Shown here: one piece after another, positions 52,352 through 61,313 of the stretch
How positions within the stretch are numbered: position 1 is the stretch's first letter
How the letters are laid out: every line of letters begins with the position of its first letter
NCBI GenBank assembly: GCA_017304655.1
Contig: JAFKLY010000010.1
Location: 64,501 to 128,500 of the forward strand
Source: Sphingomonas sp.
GTDB lineage: Bacteria; Pseudomonadota; Alphaproteobacteria; Sphingomonadales; Sphingomonadaceae
Direction: 5' to 3'
Length of the DNA: 64,000 bases
Made by a program: the position numbers and the translations under genes
Notes under the pieces: model-generated
The model's input: the letters and a program-made list of their open reading frames with translations, nothing else
The model's database searches: none
Told to the model about the DNA's origin: nothing

Positions 52352-52960
52352 TCACTTCGCCGCCTTCCGCAGCGCGAGGCGGACCATCGCATCGAGCGTC
52401 GCGCCCTCGCCCAGCTCCTCATAAGCGGCGTTCACCGCTACCGATGCCTCGCCGGGCTTGAAACCGAGGGACGCGAGCGCCGACAGCGCATCGGCCTGCA
52501 CGCCGCCGGTCACCGAAGCGGCGGGCGCACCGCCGATGGTCAACGGCGAGGTCGCCAGCGCGCCGACCTTGTCCTTCAGCTCCCGCACGATGCGCTCGGC
52601 GAGCTTGGGGCCGACGCCGTTTGCCCGCGCGACCATCGCCTTGTCCTGCACGGCGATGGCGCGGGAGAGTTCAGCAGGATCGAGCGCGGAAAGGATCGCC
52701 AGCGCGACACGCGCGCCGACGCCCTGCACGCCGGTGAGCAGCCGGAACCAATCCCGCTCCGTCTCGCTCGCAAAGCCGACGAGGCGGATGAAATCCTCAC
52801 CCACCAGCATCTCGGTATGGATGGTGACGGCCTCGCCCACGCCGCCAAGCGCCGACAGGCTGCGCGCGGACATGGCGACCAGATAGCCCACGCCGCCGAC
52901 ATCGACGACGGCACTGTCCAGTCCGGTGGAAGCGAGCAGGCCTTTCAAATGCGCGATCAT
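52352..52960 (-). CDS. ruvA: Holliday junction DNA helicase subunit RuvA
   Basis: 202 residues. OB-fold N domain ([30 protein letters not shown]), two helix-hairpin-helix motifs ([17 protein letters not shown] and [19 protein letters not shown]), a variable linker and the C-terminal RuvB-binding helices ([19 protein letters not shown]). Start MIAHLKG is conserved. ruvC is not upstream; a lipoprotein gene is. Confidence 0.97.
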   Translation of the reverse strand: MIAHLKGLLASTGLDSAVVDVGGVGYLVAMSARSLSALGGVGEAVTIHTEMLVGEDFIRLVGFASETERDWFRLLTGVQGVGARVALAILSALDPAELSRAIAVQDKAMVARANGVGPKLAERIVRELKDKVGALATSPLTIGGAPAASVTGGVQADALSALASLGFKPGEASVAVNAAYEELGEGATLDAMVRLALRKAAK

Positions 52961-53039
52961 GCGCCAGGGTCTAGCGATGTTCCCGCTTCGTTTCCACCCT
53001 TTCCATGAGAGCGGAGCCAAGAGCGGACGGGCGCCGTCG

Positions 53040-53621
53040 CTAGTGCACCCAGTCCAGCGTCAGCCGCTCGAAATGCCAGCGCAGCTGGGCGGGCGTGGCG
53101 CCGTCGACATCATTGACGCGGCGCAGGACGGCCTCGCCCGCGAGGCGGACCGGGCGCCCATCCTTATCCACGCCGGTGATGGTGACTGGGGCCGTGTAGA
53201 AACTGGAGCCAGCGGCGCCTTCCATCGTGCCGGTGGGCACGGCAACGCTGGTCTTGCCGAGATCGGCGAACAGGGCCGCGAACTGCGCCTCACTCCACTT
53301 GCGCTGGTCGGCGGGGCTGAGCAGCGCCCAGGCCTGCCGATATTCCCGCAGCTCGATCGCGCGGGTGAATGACAGGAGAATGTTACGCGCGCCCTTTTCC
53401 CCTCGCTCGGCCTCCGGCGTCAGAGGCGGCGGGGCGAGATCGGGCGCGCCATCGGCAGCGGCGGCATTCACGCCGGCTAAGGGCGCGCCCGGGGCGACGG
53501 CATTCACGGTCGCCTCTGTCGCCGGGGACGTTGCGGCATCTGGCTGCTTGTCCTGCCGAGTGCCGGACTGCCCGCAGGCGGCGAGTGCAAGGGCGGATGC
53601 CAGAGCGGCGGTTGTCTTCAT
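53040..53621 (-). CDS. Putative lipoprotein of unknown function
   Basis: 193 residues. [20 protein letters not shown] has a lipobox (LAAC). A low-complexity Ala/Pro stretch (about 20-70) leads to a helical and beta C-terminal domain: [52 protein letters not shown], then a beta part ending [13 protein letters not shown]. The fold may be NTF2-like. Function unknown. An upstream ATG at 53630 is possible. Confidence 0.8.
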   Translation of the reverse strand: MKTTAALASALALAACGQSGTRQDKQPDAATSPATEATVNAVAPGAPLAGVNAAAADGAPDLAPPPLTPEAERGEKGARNILLSFTRAIELREYRQAWALLSPADQRKWSEAQFAALFADLGKTSVAVPTGTMEGAAGSSFYTAPVTITGVDKDGRPVRLAGEAVLRRVNDVDGATPAQLRWHFERLTLDWVH

Positions 53622-53689
53622 CCTATCCATCGCCTTCAAAACCCGGAAGTGTGCCGACCGTTCCAGACGACCGCCGGCCACTCACGCCT

Positions 53690-54382
53690 CTAGCCCAGCC
53701 GCGCGAACAGGCGATTCGCCTGACCCCAGCTCATGCCCTTCATGAACCCATCGACATAAGCGCCGGCCTTCGCGCCGAAGTCCATGGCATAGGCGTGCTC
53801 ATACATGTCGAGCGCGAGCAGTGGGACGCCGCCGGCGAGCGTCATCGTGTGATCGGCCGCCCATTGATTGACCAGCCTGCCGTCATGTGGGCTGAAGGTG
53901 AGCAGCACCCAGCCGGAGCCGCCGCCGAGCGCCTTGCCCATGGCGGCAAATTCCCCGGCCCAGCGATCGACACTGCCGAAATCCTTCTCGATCGCCTTGC
54001 CAAGCGCCGGGGAGAGCGCCTGAGTCGCGCCGAGTCCGGCGAAATAGAGCTCGTGCAGGATCATCGAGTTCCACGCCATCAGCTCTTCGCGCTTGAGCCC
54101 GTTGAGGACGAATCCCGGCGCGCGCGGCATATCAAGCTTGCCGATCTCCGCCCGGATGGCGCCGAGCCGGGTGACGGCCCCGACATAATTATTGTCATGA
54201 TGGCTCACGATCAGCTTTTCCGACAGCCAGCCCAGCCCCTTGGGATCGAACGGCAACGGCTGCGGCGAGAAGGCCGGAGCGGCGGGGGCCTGCGCCATCG
54301 CGCCATCGGCGAGACCTGCGAGCGCGGCGAAAGCGGTGCTCGCCGCGAGAAAATCGCGACGGTTGGGTTCGAAGGTGGTCAT
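53690..54382 (-). CDS. Fe/Mn superoxide dismutase with Tat signal
   Basis: 230 residues. The N-terminus MTTFEPNRRDFLAASTAFAALAGL is a twin-arginine signal, so the enzyme is exported folded. Metal ligands by motif: His61 (SHHDNNY), His110 (MILHELYF), Asp192 and His196 (LDMYEHAY). Compared with standard SodA/SodB the first helix lacks three residues and the KHH pair, as in a separate exported branch of the family. The DxxxH site is intact, so it is probably active. It may remove superoxide in the periplasm. Divergent from rpmH. Confidence 0.88.
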   Translation of the reverse strand: MTTFEPNRRDFLAASTAFAALAGLADGAMAQAPAAPAFSPQPLPFDPKGLGWLSEKLIVSHHDNNYVGAVTRLGAIRAEIGKLDMPRAPGFVLNGLKREELMAWNSMILHELYFAGLGATQALSPALGKAIEKDFGSVDRWAGEFAAMGKALGGGSGWVLLTFSPHDGRLVNQWAADHTMTLAGGVPLLALDMYEHAYAMDFGAKAGAYVDGFMKGMSWGQANRLFARLG

Positions 54383-54499
54383 GGGGACCTCTCTCTCTGT
54401 AGGGGGAGACGACTCTGCCAGGACATGATACCCTGTCGGCAAGACGGCGTCTGCGGTCATCCGGCTGGTCCGTGATGCCCCAAAGCACGTCCGCCCAGA

Positions 54500-54528
54500 T
54501 TGACAAATCCGCCCGCTTTCCCTATCGG
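54500..54528 (+). promoter_or_regulatory. Putative rpmH promoter
   Basis: TTGACA (54500-54505), 17-nt spacer, TATCGG (54523-54528). It lies 84 nt before the rpmH start and is the best promoter match in the gap. A GAGGAA ribosome site is at 54600-54605. Confidence 0.5.
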
Positions 54529-54611
54529 CGCGCCTTCGGACAGGCGGCCGCCCGGTTGTGGCGGCCCTTTTTGTCGATTCTGCAGACCGATTCGATTTTG
54601 AGGAATGAACG

Positions 54612-54743
54612 ATGAAGCGCACCTTCCAGCCGAGCAATCTGGTTCGCAAGCGCCGGCACGGCTTTCGCCTTCGCATGTCGACGGCGGCGGGCCGCAAGCT
54701 GCTGAACGCACGTCGCGCCCGCGGCCGCAAGATTGTGGGTCGC
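54612..54743 (+). CDS. rpmH: 50S ribosomal protein L34, reading straight into rnpA without a stop
   Basis: Codons 1-44 are L34: [20 protein letters not shown] then [21 protein letters not shown]34 normally ends at residue 44 (..RGRKKLSA). Here codons 41-44 read IVGR and codon 45, where the stop should be, is the ATG of rnpA in the same frame. The combined frame is 54612-55103 (163 aa). A TGA exists at 54745-54747 in the +1 frame, overlapping the rnpA ATG; reading it would give ..RGRKLWVA, again 44 residues. So the sequence shows a true fusion, a one-base change, or a frameshift. The ribosome site GAGGAA is 6 nt upstream. Confidence 0.85.
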
Positions 54744-55103
54744 ATGACCCGCCGCGCCGACTTCCTGGCCGCGAATCGCGGCCTGCGCGCCCCCATGCCC
54801 GGCTTCGTGCTCCTGGTGCATGATCGGCGCGATGGCGACCCCACGCCGCGCCTCGGCATTACCGTGACCAAGAAGATCGGCGGCGCCGTCATCCGCAACC
54901 GGATGAAGCGCCGCTTTCGCGCGCTTGCGGCTGTCGCCCTGCCGGAGCACGGCATCACCGGCGCGGACCATGTGCTGATCGGCCGCGCGGGCGGCGTCGA
55001 GCGGGACTATGGGTTGCTTGAGGCCGAACTGGGCAAGGCGTTGAAGCGCCTCGCCGCGAAACATGCCGAGGGGACGGCTGGCCGGGCATCGCCCCGCTCA
55101 TGA
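54744..55103 (+). CDS. rnpA: Ribonuclease P protein component (fused in frame to rpmH)
   Basis: 119 residues if started at ATG 54744: [61 protein letters not shown]. The RNR motif ([11 protein letters not shown]) and the conserved [11 protein letters not shown] strand are intact; the length is normal. It binds RNase P RNA and helps remove tRNA leaders. No ribosome site is visible before the ATG, so it depends on read-through from rpmH or on coupling. The stop overlaps the yidD start (ATGA). Confidence 0.92.
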   Translation: MTRRADFLAANRGLRAPMPGFVLLVHDRRDGDPTPRLGITVTKKIGGAVIRNRMKRRFRALAAVALPEHGITGADHVLIGRAGGVERDYGLLEAELGKALKRLAAKHAEGTAGRASPRS

Positions 55104-55312
55104 TCGCCCGGCTGCTCATCCTCATCGCGCGGGCCTGGCAGATCGGGCCGAGCCGCATCCTGCCGCCCACCTGCCGCTATGCCCCGAGCTGCTCGGAATA
55201 TGCCATTGAGGCGCTGGGGAAGCATGGCGCGATAAAGGGTGGCTGGCTGGCGTTGAAGCGGCTATTGCGCTGCCACCCCTGGGGTGGCCATGGCTACGAC
55301 CCCGTGCCCTGA
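55100..55312 (+). CDS. yidD: Membrane protein insertion efficiency factor YidD
   Basis: 70 residues: [20 protein letters not shown] then [23 protein letters not shown]...[16 protein letters not shown]. The Cys-containing CRYxPSCSEYxxEAL and RCHPWGGxGxDPVP motifs are diagnostic. It is a small membrane-associated protein that helps YidC. It overlaps rnpA by 4 nt and precedes yidC by 36 nt. Confidence 0.97.
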   Translation: MIARLLILIARAWQIGPSRILPPTCRYAPSCSEYAIEALGKHGAIKGGWLALKRLLRCHPWGGHGYDPVP

Positions 55313-55348
55313 GGCACGCAATTACAAGAGACGGGAAGCTAGAGAGAC

Positions 55349-57058
55349 GTGGACGACAAGCGCAACATCATCCTCGCCGTGGTCCTGACCATCGCGATCC
55401 TGTTCGGCTGGCCCTATCTCTCCAGTCACTTCTTCCCGGCGGCCAATCCGCCCGCGGCGAAGACGGCAGCGACCGCTGCCGGACAGCCCGCCAGCCCAGG
55501 CGCCGCCGCGCCGGCCGCCGAGCGCGCGCAGACCATCCGGGCGCTGCCGCAAGTGCTGGGCGAGAGCCCGCGCGTCACCATCGACACGCCCAAGCTCAAG
55601 GGCTCGATCGCGCTCAAGGGCGCGCGCATCGACGATGTCGTGCTGCCGACCCACAAGGAAACGATCGCCAAGGATTCGCCGCCGGTCCGCCTGTTCAGCC
55701 CCAGCGGCACCAAGGACGCCTATTTCGCCAGCTTCGGCTGGAGCGGCGAGGGCGTGAAGCTGCCCGACGCGAACAGCCTGTGGACCGCCGACCGCCAGAC
55801 GCTGACGCCAGCGACGCCGGTGACGCTGCGCTGGGACAATGGCGCGGGCCAGCGCTTCGTCATGAAGCTCTCGGTCGACACGGACTATATGCTCACCATC
55901 GCCCAGACGGTGGAGAATGCCGGCACTGGCCAGATCGTCGCGCGGCCCTATGGCCTGCTTTCGCATCTCGGCATTTCCAAGACACCCTCGACCTGGACGA
56001 TCCACACCGGCCCGATCGGCGTGTTCAACAACGCCGCCAACTATTCGGTCAATTTCAAGACGCTCGATGAGGAAGGCGACCAGCGCCTCTCCACCACCGG
56101 CGGCTGGATCGGCTTTACCGACCTCTACTGGCATGCCGCGCTGATCCCCGCGCAGACGCTCCCGGTCGAGGCCCAGTTCCGCACCGGCGGCGAGAAGCGC
56201 TATCAGGCCGACATGACCTATGCGCCGAGCGTCATCGCCCCGGGCAAGGCCGTGACGACCACCAGCCGGCTGTTCGTGGGCGCCAAGGAAACGGCGGTGC
56301 TGGAGCGCTACACCGACAAGGACGGTGTGGCCCTGTTCGACCGCGCGATCGACTGGGGCTGGTTCCGCTGGTTCGAGAAGCCGATCTTCTATCTGCTCGA
56401 CTGGCTGTTCAAGCAGATCGGCAATTTCGGCGTGGCGATCATCTGCCTCACCTTCATCGTGCGCGGCCTGATGTTCCCGGTCGCCCAGCGCCAGTTCGCC
56501 AGCATGGCGGCGATGCGCGCCATCCAGCCGAAGATGAAGGCGATCCAGGAGAAGTATAAGGACGACAAGCCAAAGCAGCAGCAGGAGATCATGGAGCTGT
56601 ATCGCTCCGAGAAGGTCAATCCGCTCGCCGGCTGCCTGCCGATCTTCCTGCAGATCCCGATCTTCTTCGCGCTCTACAAGGTGCTGATGCTGACCATCGA
56701 GATGCGGCACCAGCCGTTCATCCTGTGGATCAAGGACCTCTCCGCGCCCGATCCGCTGCACGTGCTCAACCTGTTCGGCCTGCTGCCGTTCACGCCGCCG
56801 GGCTTCCTGGGCATCGGCGTGCTCGCGATCATCCTGGGCATCACCATGTACCTGCAGTTCAAGCTGAACCCGGCGCCGATGGACGACATGCAGAAGCAGA
56901 TCTTCGCGCTGATGCCATGGATGATGATGTTCGTGATGGCACCCTTTGCCGCCGGCCTGCTCATCTACTGGTGCACGTCCAACCTGCTCACCATCGCGCA
57001 ACAATGGTGGCTTTACCGGCAGCACCCGGTGCTGAGCCAGCCGGCCGCCGCGAAGTAG
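55349..57058 (+). CDS. yidC: Membrane protein insertase YidC
   Basis: 569 residues from a GTG start (VDDKRNIILAVVLTIAILFGWPYL). N-terminal membrane helix, an Ala/Pro linker, the large periplasmic beta domain (about 75-340) and five C-terminal helices: WLFKQIGNFGVAIICLTFIVRGLMFP, the cytosolic hairpin QPKMKAIQEKYKDDKPKQQQEIMELYRSEKVNPLAGCLP, then QIPIFFALYKVL. The hydrophilic groove Arg is in FIVRGLMF. It inserts membrane proteins with or without Sec. Confidence 0.97.
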   Translation: MDDKRNIILAVVLTIAILFGWPYLSSHFFPAANPPAAKTAATAAGQPASPGAAAPAAERAQTIRALPQVLGESPRVTIDTPKLKGSIALKGARIDDVVLPTHKETIAKDSPPVRLFSPSGTKDAYFASFGWSGEGVKLPDANSLWTADRQTLTPATPVTLRWDNGAGQRFVMKLSVDTDYMLTIAQTVENAGTGQIVARPYGLLSHLGISKTPSTWTIHTGPIGVFNNAANYSVNFKTLDEEGDQRLSTTGGWIGFTDLYWHAALIPAQTLPVEAQFRTGGEKRYQADMTYAPSVIAPGKAVTTTSRLFVGAKETAVLERYTDKDGVALFDRAIDWGWFRWFEKPIFYLLDWLFKQIGNFGVAIICLTFIVRGLMFPVAQRQFASMAAMRAIQPKMKAIQEKYKDDKPKQQQEIMELYRSEKVNPLAGCLPIFLQIPIFFALYKVLMLTIEMRHQPFILWIKDLSAPDPLHVLNLFGLLPFTPPGFLGIGVLAIILGITMYLQFKLNPAPMDDMQKQIFALMPWMMMFVMAPFAAGLLIYWCTSNLLTIAQQWWLYRQHPVLSQPAAAK

Positions 57059-57177
57059 CATCGCGCCCGGCCGTACCGCTGGTGCGGCACGGGACTGCCC
57101 CGACCGGGGCCGCCCGGTTGCTCTCGCTCGCGTCAGCCGACGCGCGCCAGGAGCCCAGGGCGAACGGAGATTTGTGA

Positions 57178-57822
57178 ATGACCGAGTCCGACGATCAGGC
57201 CGACCGCATCGAGGAAGCCCGGCGCATTTTTGCCGGGCCGATCACCTTCCTCAAATCCGCGCCGAGCCTCAAGTTCCTGCCGGATGCGAGCGTGCCGGAG
57301 ATCACCTTCGCCGGGCGCTCCAATGTCGGCAAGTCCTCGCTCATCAACGCGCTGACCAATCGCAGCGCGCTCGCCCGCACATCCAACACGCCGGGGCGCA
57401 CGCAGGAGCTCAACTTCTTCGACGTGGGCAATCCGCTGCGCTTCCGCCTCGTCGACATGCCGGGCTATGGCTATGCCAAGGCGCCCAAGGAGCTGCTCAA
57501 GCAATGGCGCTTCCTGGTGAACGACTATCTGCGCGGGCGGCAGGTGCTCAAGCGCGCGCATGTGCTGATCGACAGCCGGCATGGGCTGAAGGAGGTCGAC
57601 GACACGCTGCTCGACATGCTGGACGATGCCGCCGTGAGCTATCGCGTCGTTCTGACCAAGGCGGACAAGATCAAGGCGAGCGAGCTGGCCGACATGACCG
57701 AGCGGACGGCCGCCGCGATCCGCAAGCGCCCCGCCGCGCACCCGGAGATCATCGTCACGTCGAGCGAGAAAGGCATGGGCCTGCCCGAGCTGCGCGCCGC
57801 GGTGATCGAGGCGCTGGACTGA
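57178..57822 (+). CDS. engB: Ribosome biogenesis GTP-binding protein EngB/YsxC
   Basis: 214 residues. G1 [15 protein letters not shown]2 region [14 protein letters not shown]3 [15 protein letters not shown]4 LTKADK and G5 TSSEKGMGL are all present. It assists late 50S assembly and is often essential. It follows yidC by 119 nt in the same order as in many bacteria (rpmH-rnpA-yidD-yidC-engB). Confidence 0.97.
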   Translation: MTESDDQADRIEEARRIFAGPITFLKSAPSLKFLPDASVPEITFAGRSNVGKSSLINALTNRSALARTSNTPGRTQELNFFDVGNPLRFRLVDMPGYGYAKAPKELLKQWRFLVNDYLRGRQVLKRAHVLIDSRHGLKEVDDTLLDMLDDAAVSYRVVLTKADKIKASELADMTERTAAAIRKRPAAHPEIIVTSSEKGMGLPELRAAVIEALD

Positions 57823-57904
57823 GCGTCCCCCCGGCGCGAGCGCTTCCGTCCGCACGCAAGCCGGGCTAAAGGCCGGTCCTCCCTCTCCGGCAAGGACGCG
57901 CGGC

Positions 57905-58567
57905 ATGCTCAGGCTCATCATCGGCAACAAGGTCTATTCGAGCTGGTCGCTGCGTGGCTGGCTGGCCGCGAAGCAATCCGGCCTGCCGTTCGAGGAAGTG
58001 GTCGCCCCGCTTTACGACGAGGCATGGCCGGAACGGAAGGCGCAGCCCGACCTCGCGCCGTCGCTCGGCAAGGTGCCGATCCTGTGGGATGGCGACATAC
58101 CGGTGTGGGACAGCATCGCCATCATCGACTATCTGGATGCGCTGAGCGGCGGCACGAAATTCTGGCCGGCGGACAAACCGGCGCTGGCCCTCGCCCGCTC
58201 CATGGCGGCGGAGATGCACGCCGGCTACCAGCCGCTGCGCCAGGCCTGCACGATGAACATGCGCCACGTGCTGCCCCCGCGCGATCTCACGCCGGAGGTG
58301 GCGGCCAATGTCGCGCGAATCATCGATCTGTGGGGGCAGGCGCGCAGCCGGTTCGGCGCCGGCGGCGATTATCTGTTCGGCGCGTTCGGCGCGGTCGACA
58401 TCATGTTCGCGCCGGTCGTGACGCGCTTCGTGACTTATTCGATCGCGCTGCCGGACGCGGCGCAGGCTTATGTGGACGCCGTGCTGGCGCATCCCTTCAT
58501 GATCGACTGGACCGCAGGCGCGGCGGCGGAGAGCTGGGTCATCCCGCAGTTCGAACCCGCTGCCTGA
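57905..58567 (+). CDS. Glutathione S-transferase family protein
   Basis: 220 residues. Thioredoxin-like N domain: MLRLIIGNKVYSSWSLRGWLAAKQSGLPFEEV, with Ser in the NKxYSSWSLR active-site position, LGKVPILWDGD (cis-Pro) and VWDSIAIIDYLDAL (Glu/Asp-Ser glutathione contact). The all-helical C domain ends WVIPQFEP. Family members conjugate or isomerise small molecules with glutathione. The substrate is unknown. Confidence 0.9.
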   Translation: MLRLIIGNKVYSSWSLRGWLAAKQSGLPFEEVVAPLYDEAWPERKAQPDLAPSLGKVPILWDGDIPVWDSIAIIDYLDALSGGTKFWPADKPALALARSMAAEMHAGYQPLRQACTMNMRHVLPPRDLTPEVAANVARIIDLWGQARSRFGAGGDYLFGAFGAVDIMFAPVVTRFVTYSIALPDAAQAYVDAVLAHPFMIDWTAGAAAESWVIPQFEPAA

Positions 58568-58571
58568 CCCA

Positions 58572-59033
58572 TCAGCTTTCGCGTGGCGGATAGGGCGTGC
58601 CGTCGCGGTGCTGATAGCCCTGCGTCGTGAAGATCATGTCGATATCCGAATAGCCGCCGCCCGCGGCCCGCTCCCCCGCGCTGAAGCAGAGGAAAGTGCA
58701 GTCCGCATCACTACGATTGACCAGATGATGGCCATTGCGCACGCCCATGGCCCAGGCGACGCAATCGCCCGGATGGAGGATCGTCTCACCCTCATCCTCG
58801 ATCAGCACCGCCTCGCCGGCGAGCATCACCAGAAATTCGTCCTCGCCCTCATGCCAGTGGCGCTGGGAGGACCAGCCGCCGGGCTTGAGCACCACATGGC
58901 TCGCGCCCAGCACCGTGAGGCCGGCATGCGTGCCCAGCCGGCGGACCCAGCGCCCGGCCATCTGCTCATGGAATGGCGCGGGATAGCCGGTGGTGTTGAG
59001 CTGCGGGACGGCATCGAGGTCGATCTTGGGCAT
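58572..59033 (-). CDS. Cupin domain protein
   Basis: 153 residues. Cupin motif 1: GGWSSQRHWHEGEDEFLVMLAGEAVLIEDEGE, with His-x-His and Glu metal ligands; motif 2: HPGDCVAWAMGVRNGHHLVNRSD. The residues match a metal-binding single-domain cupin. Substrate unknown. ATG 59033 is preferred over 59039 because AAGGAG is 6 nt upstream of it and would touch the earlier ATG. Convergent with the GST gene (4 nt apart) and divergent from dapE. Confidence 0.9.
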   Translation of the reverse strand: MPKIDLDAVPQLNTTGYPAPFHEQMAGRWVRRLGTHAGLTVLGASHVVLKPGGWSSQRHWHEGEDEFLVMLAGEAVLIEDEGETILHPGDCVAWAMGVRNGHHLVNRSDADCTFLCFSAGERAAGGGYSDIDMIFTTQGYQHRDGTPYPPRES

Positions 59034-59133
59034 GGGCATCTCCTTGCGCAATGGGGTGCCGGAGCAATAGCGCCCTTGCAGCGCGCCGTCGCGTCTCTTC
59101 CCTTGGCCCGGCGCATTGGCTAACGCGGACGCC

Positions 59134-60267
59134 ATGACCCTGCCCCTCACCGATCCCGCCGCCCTTGCCGAAGCGCTGATCGCCTGCCCGTCCGTGACGC
59201 CCGCCACGGGCGCGGTGTTCGATTGCCTGGAGGCAATGCTGGCGCCGCTCGGTTTCACCGTATCGCGCTTCGTGGACGGGGAGGCGCCCGAGGAGCCGGT
59301 CGAGAATCTGCTCGCCGTGCGCGCGGGGACCGGCCCGCATTTCGCCTTTGCCGGCCATCTCGACGTCGTGCCGCCGGGCGAGGGCTGGACCAGCGACGCC
59401 TTCCGGCCCGAGCGGCGGGGCGAGCTGCTTTACGGGCGCGGCGCAGTGGACATGAAGGGATCGATCGCCGCCTTCGTCGCCGCGGTGGCGCGCGCCGGGA
59501 ACGAAACCGGCCCGCTCAGCCTGCTGATCACGGGCGACGAGGAAGGCGACGCCGTCCACGGCACCCGCGCGCTGATGCGCCACATGGCAGCGCGCGGCGT
59601 GACGCCCGATCTCTGCCTCGTCGGCGAGCCGACATCGGTCAACCGGCTGGGCGACATGATCAAGATCGGCCGCCGCGGCTCGGTGAACATGTGGATCACA
59701 GTGCCCGGCATGCAGGGCCACGTCGCTTATCCGCATCTGGCGAAGAACCCCATCTCGCCGCTGGTGCGCATCCTCGCCGCGATCGAGGCGATCGTGCTCG
59801 ACGAGGGCACCGACTGGTTCCAGCCGAGCAACATCGAGATCACGGACCTGCATGTCGGCAATCCGGCGACCAATGTGATCCCCGGCAAGGCGACCGCGCG
59901 CCTCTCGATCCGCTTCAACGATCTGCACAGCGGCGCCAGCCTCACCGAGCGGATCGGCGCCATCGTCGCGGCAGAGGGCGGCACGCTGGACGCGAAGATC
60001 AGCGGCGAGGCGTTCCTCACGCCGCCCGGCGCGCTCTCGGCGCTCGTGAGCAATGCGATCGAGGCGGAGACCGGCGTGGTGCCGGAGCTTTCGACCAGCG
60101 GCGGCACGTCCGATGCGCGCTTCCTCTCCGCGCTCTGCCCGGTGGTGGAGTTCGGCCTCATCAACGCGACCATGCACAAGCTGGACGAGGCCGTGGCCCT
60201 GCCCGACCTGGAGCAGCTCACGCGCATCTACGGCCGCATCCTGGGCCACGTCCAAACCGCTTGTTAA
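59134..60267 (+). CDS. dapE: Succinyl-diaminopimelate desuccinylase
   Basis: 377 residues, M20 family. Zinc and catalytic motifs: FAGHLDVVPPGEGW (His, Asp), YGRGAVDMKGS (bridging Asp), ITGDEEGDAVHGT (catalytic Glu and ligand Glu), LVGEPTS, and the C-terminal INATMHKLDEAV (His). It releases succinate in the lysine/meso-diaminopimelate pathway that feeds cell-wall synthesis. ATG 59134 is chosen over an in-frame TTG six codons upstream. Confidence 0.95.
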   Translation: MTLPLTDPAALAEALIACPSVTPATGAVFDCLEAMLAPLGFTVSRFVDGEAPEEPVENLLAVRAGTGPHFAFAGHLDVVPPGEGWTSDAFRPERRGELLYGRGAVDMKGSIAAFVAAVARAGNETGPLSLLITGDEEGDAVHGTRALMRHMAARGVTPDLCLVGEPTSVNRLGDMIKIGRRGSVNMWITVPGMQGHVAYPHLAKNPISPLVRILAAIEAIVLDEGTDWFQPSNIEITDLHVGNPATNVIPGKATARLSIRFNDLHSGASLTERIGAIVAAEGGTLDAKISGEAFLTPPGALSALVSNAIEAETGVVPELSTSGGTSDARFLSALCPVVEFGLINATMHKLDEAVALPDLEQLTRIYGRILGHVQTAC

Positions 60268-60314
60268 CGCTGAGCGGATAATCTGGCCGGATAAACAAAC
60301 CGGATGAGGATGCG

Positions 60315-60716
60315 ATGGAGCCTGAGATGACGGCCTATTCCATCGAGACGGACCAGCAAAAGCGGCTGATTTCCATCGTGATGCGCGGCTATTGGGACCA
60401 GCCGACCTTCGACCTTTTCGCTGCCGAGTATGAGCGTGCGATGATCGGCATGTACCGCAGCGGCGGCCTGACTTATGCGCTGGTCGACGGGCGGGAGTTC
60501 GCCGTGCAGGCGCGGACCATCTCCGAGCAGTTCGCAGCGGTCATCGCGCGGTGCAAGCCCTATCATGCGCGGCGCACGGCATCGGTGGTCCCGGCCCATC
60601 TCAACAAGCTGCAGGCCGAGCGGGCGGGCAATGGCGGCGAGCTGATCGCCCACTATTTCACCGACATGGACGCGGCGAAAGCCTGGCTGTTCGGCACCGA
60701 CGCCCCGGCCCGGTGA
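60315..60716 (+). CDS. Small STAS/SpoIIAA-like protein
   Basis: 133 residues: YSIETDQQKRLISIVMRGYWDQPTFDLFAAEYERAM, then LTYALVDGREFAVQARTISEQFAAVIARC and a final YFTDMDAAKAWLFG. The strand-helix order and the closing 'DxxxAxAWLFG' helix resemble SpoIIAA-like/STAS-SEC14 proteins. Ligand unknown. The gene begins 47 nt after dapE, with GAGGATGCG just upstream. Confidence 0.75.
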   Translation: MEPEMTAYSIETDQQKRLISIVMRGYWDQPTFDLFAAEYERAMIGMYRSGGLTYALVDGREFAVQARTISEQFAAVIARCKPYHARRTASVVPAHLNKLQAERAGNGGELIAHYFTDMDAAKAWLFGTDAPAR

Positions 60717-60750
60717 GGAACGCACTTAGACAATTCTTTATAATGAAGTG
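60717..60750. repeat. Copy 2 of the dispersed 35-nt AT-rich element
   Basis: TTCTTTATAATGAAGTG (60734-60750) equals 5362-5378. The left part GGAACGCACTTAGA aligns with GGGACGCAAGTTAGA at 5345-5359. It sits at the junction of the convergent STAS-like and smr genes, and the smr stop codon (60738-60740) lies inside it. Confidence 0.6.
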
Positions 60751-61313
60751 GCTCTGCGCAGGATGATGTAGAGCGCCCCATCCCCGCCATGGCGCGGATG
60801 GGCGGTGCGCACGCTGGCGATCCGGCCGGCATGGACACTGCGCGCCAGCCAGTCGCCGATCTCGGCCCGGATGGCGCCGCGCTTGCCGGTTTCTCCCGGC
60901 AGCGGCCGGAGCGCGCGCGGCTTGCCGGTGACGACCAGCAGCACGCGCCAGCCCTGCGCCACCGCTTCGCCCAGCAGCCGGTCGAGCCGCAGATGCGCCG
61001 CCGCGAGATTGAGCCCGTGCAGATCGATGCTGTGATCCGGCGCCAGTTGCCCTGAGCGAATGCGCTTCTCCCAGCTGCCATCGAGCACGGGCGCCGGCTC
61101 GGGGCGAGGCGGGGCAACCGGCACGGGGAGGCGCGCCGGCGGCACGCGCCCCTTGACCCGGCGTTCGGCTGCACGCGCGGCAGGCGATGCCTCAGCCTCG
61201 GCAGGCGCAGGATCGACCGACGGCCGGGCGCGGGGCACGCGCAGCGGCGTGACGGTGCGCGTCAGCTTGTGCCAGAGCGCCCGTTCCTCAGGGGAGAGGT
61301 GACGGCGCGACAT
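60738..61313 (-). CDS. Smr/MutS2-type endonuclease domain protein
   Basis: 191 residues. Basic N-terminus (MSRRHLSPEERALWHKLTRTVTPL), an Ala/Arg linker, then the Smr domain: SIDLHGLNLAAAHLRLDRLL (D-L-H-G motif), GWRVLLVVTGKPRALRPLPGETGKRGAIRAEIGDWL and VRTAHPRHGGDGALYIILRR (the GGxGAxYVxLRR end). Smr domains nick DNA or RNA. The start overlaps mltA by 26 nt, suggesting coupling. The last codons are formed by the AT-rich repeat. Confidence 0.9.
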   Translation of the reverse strand: MSRRHLSPEERALWHKLTRTVTPLRVPRARPSVDPAPAEAEASPAARAAERRVKGRVPPARLPVPVAPPRPEPAPVLDGSWEKRIRSGQLAPDHSIDLHGLNLAAAHLRLDRLLGEAVAQGWRVLLVVTGKPRALRPLPGETGKRGAIRAEIGDWLARSVHAGRIASVRTAHPRHGGDGALYIILRRATSL

